NCBI GenBank assembly: GCA_030386875.1
Contig: CM059579.1
Span: 18,076,484-18,140,483 of the forward strand
From: Morinoia aosen
Taxonomy: Eukaryota; Arthropoda; Malacostraca; Amphipoda; Talitridae
DNA: 64,000 nt
Direction of reading: 5' to 3'
Below are positions 46,509 to 56,429 of the stretch, in pieces. The number at the start of each line of letters is the position of its first letter. Position 1 is the stretch's first letter. Below the pieces are notes generated by a model, which searched no databases, had not been told where the DNA came from, and saw nothing but the letters and a program-made list of their open reading frames with translations. The position numbers and the translations under genes were made by a program.

Positions 46509-46668
46509 TGATGAACTTGGATTCTTTAGCAGCAAAGGGTGAATCTTACATGAAGCTGAACAAAATGTTCACCTAATAATAAAGTTAACTCCTAGTTCAG
46601 CTTGAGTTTCAAACCAAGTTTAACTTTCAGTAAAGAATCTTCTCTGCCGAAGAGTCCAAGTTCATCAT
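46509..46668. mobile_element. Small hairpin MITE in intron 2
   Basis: Ends atgatgaacttggattcttt and the inverted aagagtccaagttcatcat with a few changes. The interior, tgaagctgaac / gttcagctt, is also partly inverted. No coding potential. Confidence 0.55.
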
Positions 46669-46744
46669 TCTGAAGTATGGAGTAGTAAAGTACTCAGCAC
46701 TTCTGCTGTGACCACGGTTTTTAAAATGAAGATTTTTTTCAAAG

Positions 46745-46880
46745 ACAGGTATTTCAACGACTCCTTGACATGTTCTCTGATTCTACCTCGATCCAATCCG
46801 CCATACCTGTTTTTACTCCCTCCAAATCACGTCGAAGGGGTGTTGGGGTGGGTGGGTTTCGAATACCAACATTTGATGAG
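46745..46880 (+). CDS. DUF4806-type accessory gene, exon 3
   Basis: 136 nt ending at a gtaata donor. With the acceptor at ttcaaag (46744) it reads QVFQRLLDMFSDSTSIQSAI, then PVFTPSKSRRRG and FRIPTFDE, ending in phase 0. A stronger-looking acceptor four bases on (acag, 46748) gives another frame that is also open and could splice to a later acceptor in exon 4. I prefer the first because its sequence is polar and helix-like. Phase 2 at its start also fits a splice directly from the transposase donor at 44759. Confidence 0.5.
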
Positions 46881-47450
46881 GTAATATTTAACTCTTTATA
46901 AGGCTCGCGTCTCTCTTGACAGAAATGAAATTCATTAAATTAATTTTCAAAAATGAGTTGAAGCCCTAACCCATAAACTTACTGCAGTTCGACCCTCAAC
47001 TTGTAGCTTTCTTTTAATAATTTCTCTATATGTCAAGCTATAACTTAGCATTGTGTTCATGACGTTGACCTATACTGTGGAACCCCATTTTGCCCCAAAG
47101 CACAGACGTAGTTGCTTTTGTGAAACTAAATTTTCTGGCAAATTGTTAAAATTATCATTGCAAGAAAAAAATCCACTTGGCAATCTTTTTGCCAGTTAAT
47201 TGAAACAATTTCTTGGAACACGATCATTAAACTAAACCTGGCTTGCCGGTTGTGGACCACGTCATTTATTCAGTCGATATTGATTACGTGGTCCATATTG
47301 TGTATCACATAAAATAATCAGTTAATTTTTTTAGTTTGTGATATAGCACAGTATGAGAAAGTTAGCATAACTATGTAGGTATGTAATATACTTACAACTC
47401 ATCCATTTAAGACCTTTCATTAAGCAGTAGCAATGCTATTGTACAATTAG

Positions 47451-47735
47451 CTAATGTCAACCTTAACGATCAGATCTACTGTGGATGCCTCCAGTAGTTC
47501 AGACGCACCTCAAGCGCGCTGTTGCTGCCAGGACTTGACAGCTGCACTTTCAGCGAAGGTCAGCAAAGTTGCAGCAAATATGCAAGTGAAGATGGACATG
47601 ATAGAAGAGAAGCTGGACCTAGCACTTGAGGATTTGAGGGGTTTGGCCGCAAAGCTTTCCAAGGAAGATCTTATTGCTGGTCCCCCTGCCAACAATGATG
47701 ATGAGTTGTCTGCACTCATTTCATCGAACCATTTT
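47451..47735 (+). CDS. DUF4806-type accessory gene, exon 4 (coiled coil)
   Basis: 285 nt, phase 0 at both ends, between an acaattag acceptor and a gtaagt donor. It encodes LMSTLTIRSTVDASSSSDAP and a cysteine cluster CCC. A heptad-like helix follows, LTAALSAKVSKVAANMQVKM and DMIEEKLDLALEDLRGLAAK, then an acidic linker ending SALISSNHF. A coiled coil just before the conserved C-terminal domain suggests that the protein oligomerises. Confidence 0.65.
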
Positions 47736-47739
47736 GTAA

Positions 47740-48490
47740 GTCACTATTGCTTAGAGCTTAAAAGTTCAGACTGCTGTCGTTTCTACCTGCTAATTGTGTA
47801 GATTCTACTTAACTTGCTACCGAAATGTTTCGGTAAACCCTCAACGGAGGTACCAAGTTCGAAGTCTCGCTCATTTCAATGTAACAAGGTCAATATACAT
47901 TCAAGTCCATACGGTTATTGGCGCAGCTTCCATGGCGTATACCTTAATGACTTGAATATATGATGAGCTGCCAAGTGTTTTATATAGACTCATTTATCAC
48001 TTACCTATCTGTGCCAATGCGAGTGTGGCGATTTAGCATTTCTTTCATCATTATTTCCTCTTAAATACCTGATTCTTTTTCTGGAATACAGCATTTTTAT
48101 GCTGCAAGAGAAGTACCTACTTATAACTGTTTGTGCTTTACCCTAGATAGAGAAATTCAGCGTTATTTGAAGATACTGTACTACGAGCTTGTACGACTTG
48201 CTTGTACACGGTATCGACTTGCGTGTATATAACGCTCTAGATCTTCCTAGGCCTAGTAATTTTTGACAGTAACTTATTATAATGCGGTTGCAGAGTGAAG
48301 ATGAATGTAACTTCTAGTTAAGCAGAGACCTCCAACCATTAACGCGAGTGCTAATTTCTTCTTGCGTATCCTTGAGGATTATACACGAGTAACACGACAC
48401 AAATATATAACCCATCAGTGAGCATAGAGAAGAGCAACAAGGTTAGGTTTGTCCATACTGTTCTATGGGAATAAACAGATATTAGGTTAC
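47740..48490. other. Intron 4, nothing recognised
   Basis: AT-rich sequence without exon, RNA gene or named repeat. A palindromic tggaccacgt / acgtggtcca hairpin lies further upstream at about 47256-47298, in intron 3. Confidence 0.4.
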
Positions 48491-48499
48491 TTCAACTTA

Positions 48500-48700
48500 G
48501 ACAGCACTTACCTCTTCTATTACTTGGCCACTTTATTTCCTTTAATTTCTATACTTTATTCTTCCTCCTTTTTCTTAATGTGCTGTTCCTATGCGCTAAT
48601 ATAAGTGTCCTGTGCGTAGATTACACATTTCCTTTTGTTCCTTCCTTTTCTTATCTTGGGAACGCCTTGTAGTGGCTAGGGGAAGCCAAAACTATTATAT
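48500..48700 (+). repeat. Subfamily B SINE-like fragment with TATATG microsatellite
   Basis: Sense-strand blocks ttcttaatgtgctgttccta, tgtcctgtgcgtaga, gggaacgccttgtagtggct and gaagccaaaact, followed by a tatatatgtatatatg microsatellite at about 48695-48740. Confidence 0.55.
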
Positions 48701-48936
48701 ATATATATGTATATATGTATATATGTATATATATGTACTACAGTAATACAAATATGTGAATAAACGTACGGAACCAATTATGTTTATGCAGCTAGCTAAT
48801 GCTCAGGTTCACTACCTTTACTTGTCCTAGATTTACATAACGAGTAAACCCCGATGCACGTTTACGTTTTATTTTTAACTAACAATTATTATAAAGTAAT
48901 TTAGGGGAACTAGAACGTTATCATTGTTTTCGTCAG

Positions 48937-49111
48937 GTCATGAGCTTGGCAGCATTGGAAACCCCGAGTCTTTAAGATACTTTGCGTCGAATGCTGCAGC
49001 GAATGATGACGAGAACACTGGCCCAGACGTATTCATTCACTGGGCTTGGTCTCAATCGGCAGCCTACGAAGAATAAATTTTCTTCTCATAAGGCATATCA
49101 GCTTCTCTTAA
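48937..49111 (+). pseudogene. DUF4806-type accessory gene, exon 5, with in-frame TAA
   Basis: 175 nt between a cgtcag acceptor and a gtaagt donor, phase 0 in and phase 1 out. It encodes VMSLAALETPSL, then TAA at 48973-48975, then DTLRRMLQRMMTRTLAQTYS and FTGLGLNRQPTKNKFSSHKA followed by YQLLL. The reading after the stop is a clear DUF4806 core (helix, S-[FW]-[TN]-G, K-x-x-F). A single base change could produce this TAA from a Lys or other sense codon, since the sequence on both sides is in one frame. As written the product would lose the conserved domain. Confidence 0.7.
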
Positions 49112-49413
49112 GTAAGTTATATTTCATGGTGAATTGAATTCACTGTAGCTACTTCTATATAGGAGCGGTATGATTTTTGTCGTGAAAATGTTGCACTGTT
49201 ATATTCTTCCTACCTGCTTGTTTGTAAGTTTTTAATGTTTCAAGCATGTCATAATATAAGCGCGTTGAAAATTAGTTACATATTAATTGTAAATTAGCTA
49301 TCAGTGAAAGCTTCGTACGATCTTTCTGTACTTGTTTCCTATAATTAATGGAGAGGGAACATACGTGACCAATGTGATTTAGCTACTAGCTATTATGTGT
49401 TCGTTTTTTCCAG

Positions 49414-49530
49414 GCGCTCTACGGTGGACAAGATTTAGAGACGTGTCCCTCACCGACATAGAGAAACGAACTGCGTTGCTCCTGAGGCAGGCTGTGGACT
49501 GGTCCGGAAGTACTCGCAAGCGTAAACGTA
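49414..49530 (+). CDS. DUF4806-type accessory gene, exon 6
   Basis: 117 nt between a cgttttttccag acceptor and a gtaagt donor. With the carried-over A it starts Ser, then ALRWTRFRDVSLTDIEKRTA, LLLRQAVDWSGST and the basic end RKRKR. It completes the C-terminal helix of the DUF4806-like domain and supplies a likely nuclear-localisation patch. Downstream of the in-frame stop of exon 5. Confidence 0.6.
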
Positions 49531-50037
49531 GTAAGTACCTTCTTTTTGAATTTAGAAACCATTTGTAATCCATCTGGATTTAGAGATAAAATTAGAATGT
49601 GTAGAGTGTTCAAGATTTTTCTCTATCAATTTGAATTTCATAACCGAATTGGGCGTTTGATTGAATTAAGGTTTGACTCAGTGAAGTTATACATTGCAAT
49701 ATTTATAAGTATGAAAAATGCAGAATTTTATTTGATGATGTACAAAGATGCTGAGAATATACATTAAATCACCTTATATTTACTAAGTTATTTAAATTAC
49801 AATAATTATGAATGAATTTAAATAAAACTGCATAGGTTTGATTTAAATGAGAAGTAAATTTACGAAAATAATGGTGAGCTCGAGGCTACGGTTGTAGTTG
49901 AGTGTAGTTTACATGAAGACATATCTTGCCTCAAGTGTGCCAGGTAAAAATCAACACTGTTGAACACCTGAAACAAGTGATTTCAGCCTCAATTCAGGAA
50001 ACAACACCTGCTATATTAAATTTTTTCCTGTGCACGG

Positions 50038-50412
50038 CCCCTCAGGGGGATACAACTATTGTATCTATGGGAAGTGACGCTCCCAGGGGGATAATGTCAG
50101 TGCCCGAATCACTGGTTAGGTAGGCCTTCTTTTTGTTGAAATATTGTGTCTTTTGTTTAGTTAAGGGCCAACTTTTTTCGGTTCACTGCTATCCTTTTAT
50201 TGAGCACCGTCTACTTTTTTCTTGAACTTTTTTTCTTGTTTTAACTTCCTTCGTAACTTGCTGTTACTATGCGCTTGGTATCCTGTGCGGGGCACACATC
50301 GTGCATAGAATCCCCTTGTACGTGTCCATACTAGATGGTCTCCTTCATTATTCCTCTGTGATATCGTCTTTGTTACTGAAAACGGAGTCTTAAACCACTA
50401 ATATAATAATAA
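50038..50412 (+). repeat. Family A SINE-like repeat in intron 6
   Basis: It starts cccctcagggggatacaact and ends ctaatataataataat (AAT-type tail). It carries the longer middle tcctgtgcggggcacacatc. Plus orientation, same strand as the accessory gene. Confidence 0.85.
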
Positions 50413-50869
50413 TTTCCGGTGCACGGTAGATCACGGGAGACTATGCCCAGCCGTGCAAAAGGAGCAAATACCAGAGCATATTAAAATGAATTGATTCAAT
50501 TTCGAGGTATGGTAGATGTTCTTACTGTTATAAAATTTCAGCATTTGAACATAGAAATTACGAGGAATTTCTAAATGACCTTGTCAGCGTATGTATTTTT
50601 TTGAGGTATTGCTGTATACGTATGACATGTGTATAGGGAAGCTGTTAGAACAGATGAATTTTGAGATATGTTCAATATCATTCGGTGTCGAAACAGAAAA
50701 TGACGAATAGTGGTAGCCCAATCTGCCATGTTGCAGATGTTTAGGCGCAAAACGTGTATTTTTGTACTGCATTCTGAGGCACAAATATTCAATTAAAAGC
50801 TGTACTTCGATTGTTTGTCTCGTCAGACTAAGTTAAAACAATGTAATTCTATATATTTAAGGTGTTTGC

Positions 50870-51135
50870 GAGTGATTCTGTGAGAGGGAAAACGATAGCA
50901 CGTTCTTTGGGATGTGGGAATCTATGCACGAAATTTGTGTCGTTCACCTGCTACATTGCAATATTGAGATTGGAAAAAACTAGAAAGTTGGGAGTAAAAA
51001 CTGCTAGAAGAACGAAAGAGCAGTAAATGGGAAAATGTAAACAGTTATGAAAAAATCTTCGAAAACATAATTAGCTTGTTGAGATGCTGTTCAACTTTTA
51101 CCTAACTCATAGCTCCGGCCCTTACTTTCTTATAG
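50870..51135 (-). repeat. Degenerate family A-like repeat
   Basis: Old copy recognisable from gggaatctatgcacgaaatt, ttacctaactcatagctcc and ggcccttac. It is the one copy in this block with opposite orientation. Confidence 0.4.
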
Positions 51136-51241
51136 AGTGTTGCAAATCCGGAACGTTCAATATTCCTACCCCGGTAAATGGAAGTTGTCAAAATCATTAC
51201 TGTTACGATGATTTTTTCTAAGCGAAATTGTATTGTTTCAG

Positions 51242-51396
51242 ATAGTGCAGTGGGATGCTCAGCTGGTACGTCGGTTGGTGCGCCCTGTGAGCAAGCATTT
51301 GTGGTGGAGCAAGAGTATTGTGCGGCGGGATGCTCAGCCCAAGGAAGTTGGATACATGGAACCGGCATCGCTATCTTTTGCCAGTCAAGCGCGTGA
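51242..51396 (+). CDS. DUF4806-type accessory gene, exon 7 (last)
   Basis: Starts after a strong acceptor (attgtattgtttcag). Two bases join the A from exon 6 to make Asn, then SAVGCSAGTSVGAPCEQAFV, VEQEYCAAGCSAQGS and a stop at 51394-51396. The tail is Cys/Ala-rich and not part of the known domain as I recall it. A diverged duplicate of its 5' part lies at 51772-51835. The exon is supported by splice site and phase only. An alternative frame is open to 51499. Confidence 0.45.
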
Positions 51397-51771
51397 AGCC
51401 ACTTTTGCCGACCCAAGCCCCGCCCACCCGGCATTGGGTCCCAGTGTGGAGGTGGTGTTGCAGTGGAGGGGTAGCACCACCTCCATCATCAGCGACTGAA
51501 GACCGCTCTGTTAAATGGCAGACTTGCGCTACTCTGTGCTACACGTTTTTTTCTTAGGCATATATTTCAATTGCGTCCTCGCTGAATGATAAAGAAACTC
51601 ATATTGAGGAAACTCGTCCTTGACCGCAGCGTGGATAGCGGCGCCCTGTCACGCTGAGTGTCTGACACGCACTAAGCCCCATCTCCGTGTGTGTGCCCGT
51701 ATACCCTACAGCTACCGAAAATTGGCTTCACTTTAGAGCGCTGATGCCGCCTCCATTCTTAAACCTCCTTG

Positions 51772-51835
51772 GCTCAGCCAGTACGTTTGTTGGTGCGCCC
51801 TCTGAGCAAGTATTTAGGGTGGAACATGAGTGCCC
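51772..51835 (+). repeat. Diverged duplicate of exon 7 sequence
   Basis: The segment ggctcagccagtacgtttgt plus tggtgcgccctctgagcaag matches 51256-51320 with few changes and keeps an open frame (SASTFVGAPSEQVFRVEHE against SAGTSVGAPCEQAFVVEQE). It could be a duplicated or alternative last exon. Confidence 0.45.
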
Positions 51836-52037
51836 CAATCGAGAAGAACAGTGCTCCGTCCTCGGGGGAGCCCTCGAGACATCGTTATCGCTTTAAAAGT
51901 TGATTTCGTAGAACATTTTTTTCTTTCATAAAAATGAGAGAAGTCAGTGATTAGAATTCATTACTTTGCTTTACAGAAAGTGAGCGGATATTATTTGAAC
52001 AAGAGTAGCTTATCAGTAGCTTTGTGCATTAAACAAC

Positions 52038-53496
52038 ATGAAAAATAAATCGAGTGGGTTACAAACGTTTCCGACTAAAGTACTTAAAGTTATTGCTGAC
52101 ATTGTAGCCCCACTGATATCAAATATTATTAACCAGTCTCTCTTACTAGGCACTTTCCCGAACTCCCTCAAAGTTGCTAGAGTAACCCCTATCTTTAAAA
52201 GTGGTGAAAAAACCTGTGTAAACAATTATCGACCTATCTCCATTCTACCAATTATTAGCAAAGTATTCGAAAAGATTGTGTATAAAAAAGTGTACTCTTA
52301 TTTTGAACAAAAATCATTTCTTTACGATAAACAATACGGTTTTCGCTCTAAAAAATCAACAACACAGGCTATATTAAATCATTTACAATTCCTCTATTCT
52401 AATATAGATGAAGGAAAGCCTGTCTTCTCTGTATTTCTTGACTTCCGAAAAGCATTTGATTGTGTGGACCATAAAATACTATTATCGAAACTACACTGTT
52501 ATGGCATTCGAGGGATTGCCCATGATTGGTTCAGATCATACCTAACAAATCGGAAGCAATACGTTGTCATTGACGACGCAAAATCAGAGCCACAGACAAT
52601 TAGCCATGGAGTTCCACAAGGATCTGTTCTCGGGCCTCTCATGTTTCTGATTTTTATCAATGATATTGTAAAATCTACATCATTCTTCAAATTCATACTT
52701 TTTGCCGATGACAGTACGCTTTCTGCGGTCCTTCCGAACCAAAATCCTGCTATGATTGTGGAGAGTATAAATACTGAACTTCACAAGGTTTCATCGTGGC
52801 TCAAAGCTAATAAAATAAGCCTAAATATCGATAAAACAAATTATGTTACTTTCTCATACCAGAAAGATGTATCTCTCCCATGCATTAAAATTGGCGAAGG
52901 TGAAATCGAAGAAACCAACTCATGTAAGTTTCTGGGCATCATAATAGATAAACATCTGACCTTCAAAGAGCACATCACTCATATTAGTTCTAAATTATCA
53001 AAATCCATCGGAATCCTAAATAAAGTTAAAAATTTTCTGCCTGAAACAGCTTTACAAATGCTCTACCGAACGCTCATTTCTCCATACTTGCAATACGGAA
53101 TAGAAGCATGGCACGGAACTGATAAAAATAAAACCAACAAAATTTTTACTCTGCAGAAAAGGGCTGTCAGAGCGGTAAAGAACCTAGAATATAATGCTCA
53201 CACAAATGATTCTTTCAAAAATTTACAAATACTTGAACTTTCGGATCTCTACAAAATCTCCATCTGTAATTTCATTTACAAAACATTAAGAAATGATGGC
53301 GACAATAGCCTAAGACAATTATTGACTGCGCAAACTGGTCATCACGACCATTTAACCCGAAATAGAAGTAAATTCATGCTTCCTTATTACTTCCTTAACC
53401 AAAACTTGGAACTCTATACCTGCAGAGATCCGTGAATGTAATTCGTACAAAGTATTCAAAAGACATCTTGAGTCTCACTTCCTATCAGAATACTAG
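52038..53496 (+). pseudogene. LINE reverse transcriptase, 5'-truncated and frameshifted
   Basis: From ATG at 52038 the frame runs 465 codons through most of a non-LTR reverse transcriptase: LRP-type NNYRPISILP (62-71), QYGFRSKKST (99-108), motif A LDFRKAFDCVDH (134-145), GVPQGSVLGP (191-200), catalytic FADD (222-225), and the LGIIIDKHLTF region. A stop lies just upstream, and the endonuclease and RT start are missing, so the copy is 5'-truncated. The frame ends at TGA 53433-53435. A +1 shift near 53402 restores the usual C-terminus TWNSIPAEIRECNSYKVFKR, ending at TAG 53494-53496. The 3' untranslated region ends about 53900 in aaattgttt repeats, as in CR1/L2/Jockey-type LINEs. Exact clade not decidable by eye. 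Confidence 0.85.
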
Positions 53497-53869
53497 TCGT
53501 GTAAGATCACCGTGTCGAAATCTTGCCTCCTACATGTAACTAATGATAATGTCATAATGTAACTTGCCTTGTGTACCATAACCAATCTTCTCTCTGCTCT
53601 TGAATCGTTTTATCGAACATACTGTTAAATATAGCCGACTTGACCTATATTGTAAAATACAGCATAAAATATCGAGTTAATTATCTCAATGATCAGTCTA
53701 ATGCGAAACTAGGTTAAGTGAACTAGGTTAAACTTTTTTGTACACCCTAGAATAACGTGATGGTAGGATGCCCTAGAAGTCGCTAAACTTATTCGGGCCC
53801 ACAGGTAGCTATACTCAAATTTGACCATTGTACTAGACTTAAGTAAAATTCTACCTCTGTATCACCTGT

Positions 53870-53902
53870 GGTAAATAAATTGTTTAAATTGTTTATTATT
53901 TT
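53870..53902 (+). repeat. LINE 3' terminal short repeat
   Basis: aaattgtttaaattgttta at the end of the LINE 3' region. Two 9-bp units are typical of microsatellite-like 3' ends on CR1/L2-type elements. Confidence 0.5.
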
Positions 53903-54069
53903 TACTCAAGGAAACGCATACATCTTATTATTCTGTATTCTTGATTCGTTTTTTAATAAGCCCCTCATGATGATACGAACAGCATTTCAATAAGACTTGA
54001 CACTGTTTTATTTAGTTAAGTGTTTGTTCATTTGAGTTTTTATTTGGCATGCCATTTAATTGAAATAGA

Positions 54070-54300
54070 TTGAGCTTTCTGTTTTGCTCCGGACTTTCGT
54101 TATGGGTTTACTGCTTGCTGTCTTTTCTTCAGTTGTTGTGACTTTCTTCTTCTAATTTCCATTCAAGGATGTAATGTGCGGGGCACCCCTCGTGCGTAGA
54201 ATCCCCTGTACGTGGCCATACTGGATGGTCTCCTTCATTATTCCCTCTCTTAGAACACCTTTGTTGTGGTTAGGGAGGCTTAAACTAACGTATGTAACTA
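54070..54300 (+). repeat. Family A SINE-like repeat, 5'-truncated
   Basis: Contains aatgtgcggggcacccctcg, tgcgtagaatcccctgtacg, actggatggtctccttcatt and ggttagggaggcttaaacta. The GC-rich sense 5' end is missing. Confidence 0.7.
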
Positions 54301-54446
54301 ACTCAAAAACTATTGAAATCTGATTATGTTTTCTGTTCTATGATTTGTTTGCACGCTTATAGAAAGTGGAAGTTTATTTAACTTGTTTTTGTTCAAAGTG
54401 GCCCTCTGTTGATATGTATTTCATGGAAATAGTCGGATTTAGACCC

Positions 54447-54832
54447 CTCAGGGGGATATAACTATTGTATCTATGGGCATTTACACGTCCAGAGGGATTG
54501 TCCCGATGTGGTTAGGTAGGCCTTCTTTTTGTTGAAATAGAATAGAGTTTTGTTTAGTTGAGGACCAGCTTTTCCGGTTCACTGCTATCCTTTTCTTCAG
54601 TACCTCCTACTTTCTTCGTCACCTCCTACTTTCTTCTTGAACTTTTTCTTGTTCGAACTTCTTTCTTGACTTACTGTTTCTATGCACTTGGTGTCCTATG
54701 ATGGAAAAACACACCGAGCTCATAGATTCCCCGTGCACGGGCCTATACTAGATGATCCCTTCATTATTCCTCTCTTTAAATCGTCGTTGTATCGGATAGG
54801 GAAGCTTAAACTAATAAATAATCTAATCTTAT
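54447..54832 (+). repeat. Family A SINE-like repeat, full length
   Basis: It starts cccctcagggggatataact and ends gggaagcttaaactaataaa plus the TAATC-type tail. It has a short internal tandem duplication of cacctcctactttcttc near 54600-54635. Confidence 0.85.
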
Positions 54833-54834
54833 TT

Positions 54835-55525
54835 AGATGTGTATGACAGCAATTGATCTCGATTAATGGTACCAAAGGCACTTTTTTCATGGTGGTTAAT
54901 AGACTATCTTATGTTATGTGTTATGTAGTATAAAGTATTTCTCTTTGTTTCTTTCTTCTTTCTGACATGCTGCTTCACCGTTGCTATGGCGTTATATATT
55001 GACTCGAACTAGACATTAGCTGTAGGCTGATATATCTGGGAACTTGTAAAGCAATAACTATTTATATGAAGGATTTAGGTTGTAATTTTTTGCTCTGGAA
55101 CGTTGTAAAAAGTAGTAGAATTTAAAAATAGAATCATAGTAGACACCCTGTTATTACTGTTCATAATGTATCATCTAATCAATGTATCATGTAATTTAGC
55201 CATTTTCGCAAATAAATTTCGTCCAATTGAGGTAATTTGCTCCAGTGCAGTAGCTATATGCCTTATTGTTAAGCCACTTCGCGCGCCTGGTGGGCTCTTG
55301 GTTTTGGGTGAGTCTGTGCGTGTGCCTGATTCTGGTTTATTATTATCATTATTTTATGCTTGAACGCGATCTTTACTGTCGCTCCATTAAAAGAACTTTA
55401 TACGTTGATTTCTTTAAATATATGTGCATTTTTTAAATCAGATTCCTTATCCTGAATATCTTATAGTTTTTTTATTTGTTCATGGGAGTGAATTGTTACT
55501 TATATCTGTAGATGTTAACTAATCA
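54835..55525. other. No gene supported
   Basis: AT-rich. A 65-codon open frame at 55166 has no motif and I leave it out. Confidence 0.4.
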
Positions 55526-55529
55526 AGAT

Positions 55530-55800
55530 GCAGGCTTGCCTGCACTACTCAGTCTTGACGCAAGGAGCTTCGGTCTTACGTCAGGACAAGTAGTGCAGGC
55601 AAACCAGTGCTAGGATAAGATAGGAATCCCACAATTCTGAACGGGTCAGGGCAGGATTCCCAGCGTTAGAAACGGAATACTGCTGGCAAGCCAGTGCTAG
55701 GAAAAGATAGGAATCCCACAATTGTGAACGGGTCAGGGCAGGCTTCCCAGCGCTAGAGACGGAATACTGCAGGCAAGCCAGTCTTACGGTAATGGGATAT
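55530..55800. repeat. Hairpin plus 87-bp tandem repeat at the right side of the putative element
   Basis: A short inverted repeat (cttgcctgcactact at about 55536; partner agtagtgcaggcaa at about 55590) is followed by two 87-bp copies (55601-55687, 55688-55774) that differ at few positions, and a partial third. Each full copy contains one GGGTCAG-N4-GG-N-TTCCC motif (55643-55661, 55730-55748). Confidence 0.8.
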
Positions 55801-55964
55801 AATATTTAGCCCGTGCCTCAGGATGGTCTTCCGTTACTGGTCCGGCGGTAAGAAATGGGCTGCCTTCGTCAATCCAATACCGGACAGCTTGGACATTCCG
55901 TGAAAAGTCCAGTAATGAGCTTACTGGGTGAATGCTGGTTCTCCTTCTCTGTGCTCTGTAACGA

Positions 55965-55999
55965 CCCTTTGAACAGCCATCGACAAATGCGGACTGGGT
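55965..55999 (-). mobile_element. Right inverted end of the putative giant EnSpm-like element
   Basis: Reverse complement matches 38241-38275 at 30 of 35 positions (acccagtc, gcattt, atggctgttcaa shared). Nearby actgga and ggaaag blocks also line up weakly with the left side (38300-38320). The exact tip is not identified. Confidence 0.5.
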
Positions 56000-56309
56000 A
56001 GTACGGGAGGGTGTCAGAAGAAACAAGAGATGGAAGAGACGTGTAATGCTGGTCTGTAGAGGCATTATTTCAAGAGCATGAACGGAGCAAGGACCCCAGT
56101 GCTAGTTTCACCACCTCGGTCAATTGATATTTTAGACGATTCATCGTTGTGGTGGGGCTGGTAGTGAAGGCAAAACCTCAATGTGAGCAATGTAAAAACA
56201 ACAATTAAAATGTGGAAACCAAACCTGAATTTTCCCTCGTCAGTCTTCAGCAACCTTTGAATTGAAGGACGTTCTTGAAGGTGATTAACTATGTGTTCAG
56301 ATACATATT

Positions 56310-56425
56310 TATGTGTGTGTAGGGGGGGTTGTGTGTGGGTATGGGGGTAGGTGTGTGGGAGGGGGGTGTGGGGAGGGTTTGTGTGTGGGGATAGGTGGGG
56401 AAGTGTGTGTATATGAATAGCCGGT
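56310..56425 (+). repeat. G-rich GT/GGG low-complexity tract
   Basis: A run of GT repeats and G runs (aggggggg, ggggggt, tggggaggg, tggggataggtgggg) gives at least four G-tracts within 60 bases, enough for quadruplex folding on the plus strand. The complementary Pro/His open frame is an artefact. Confidence 0.8.
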
Positions 56426-56429
56426 GTAA

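Noticed and set aside
48973..48975. Second small intron removing the TAA in exon 5
   Set aside because: There is no usable donor and acceptor pair within the few bases around the stop, and the conserved domain reads in one frame across it.
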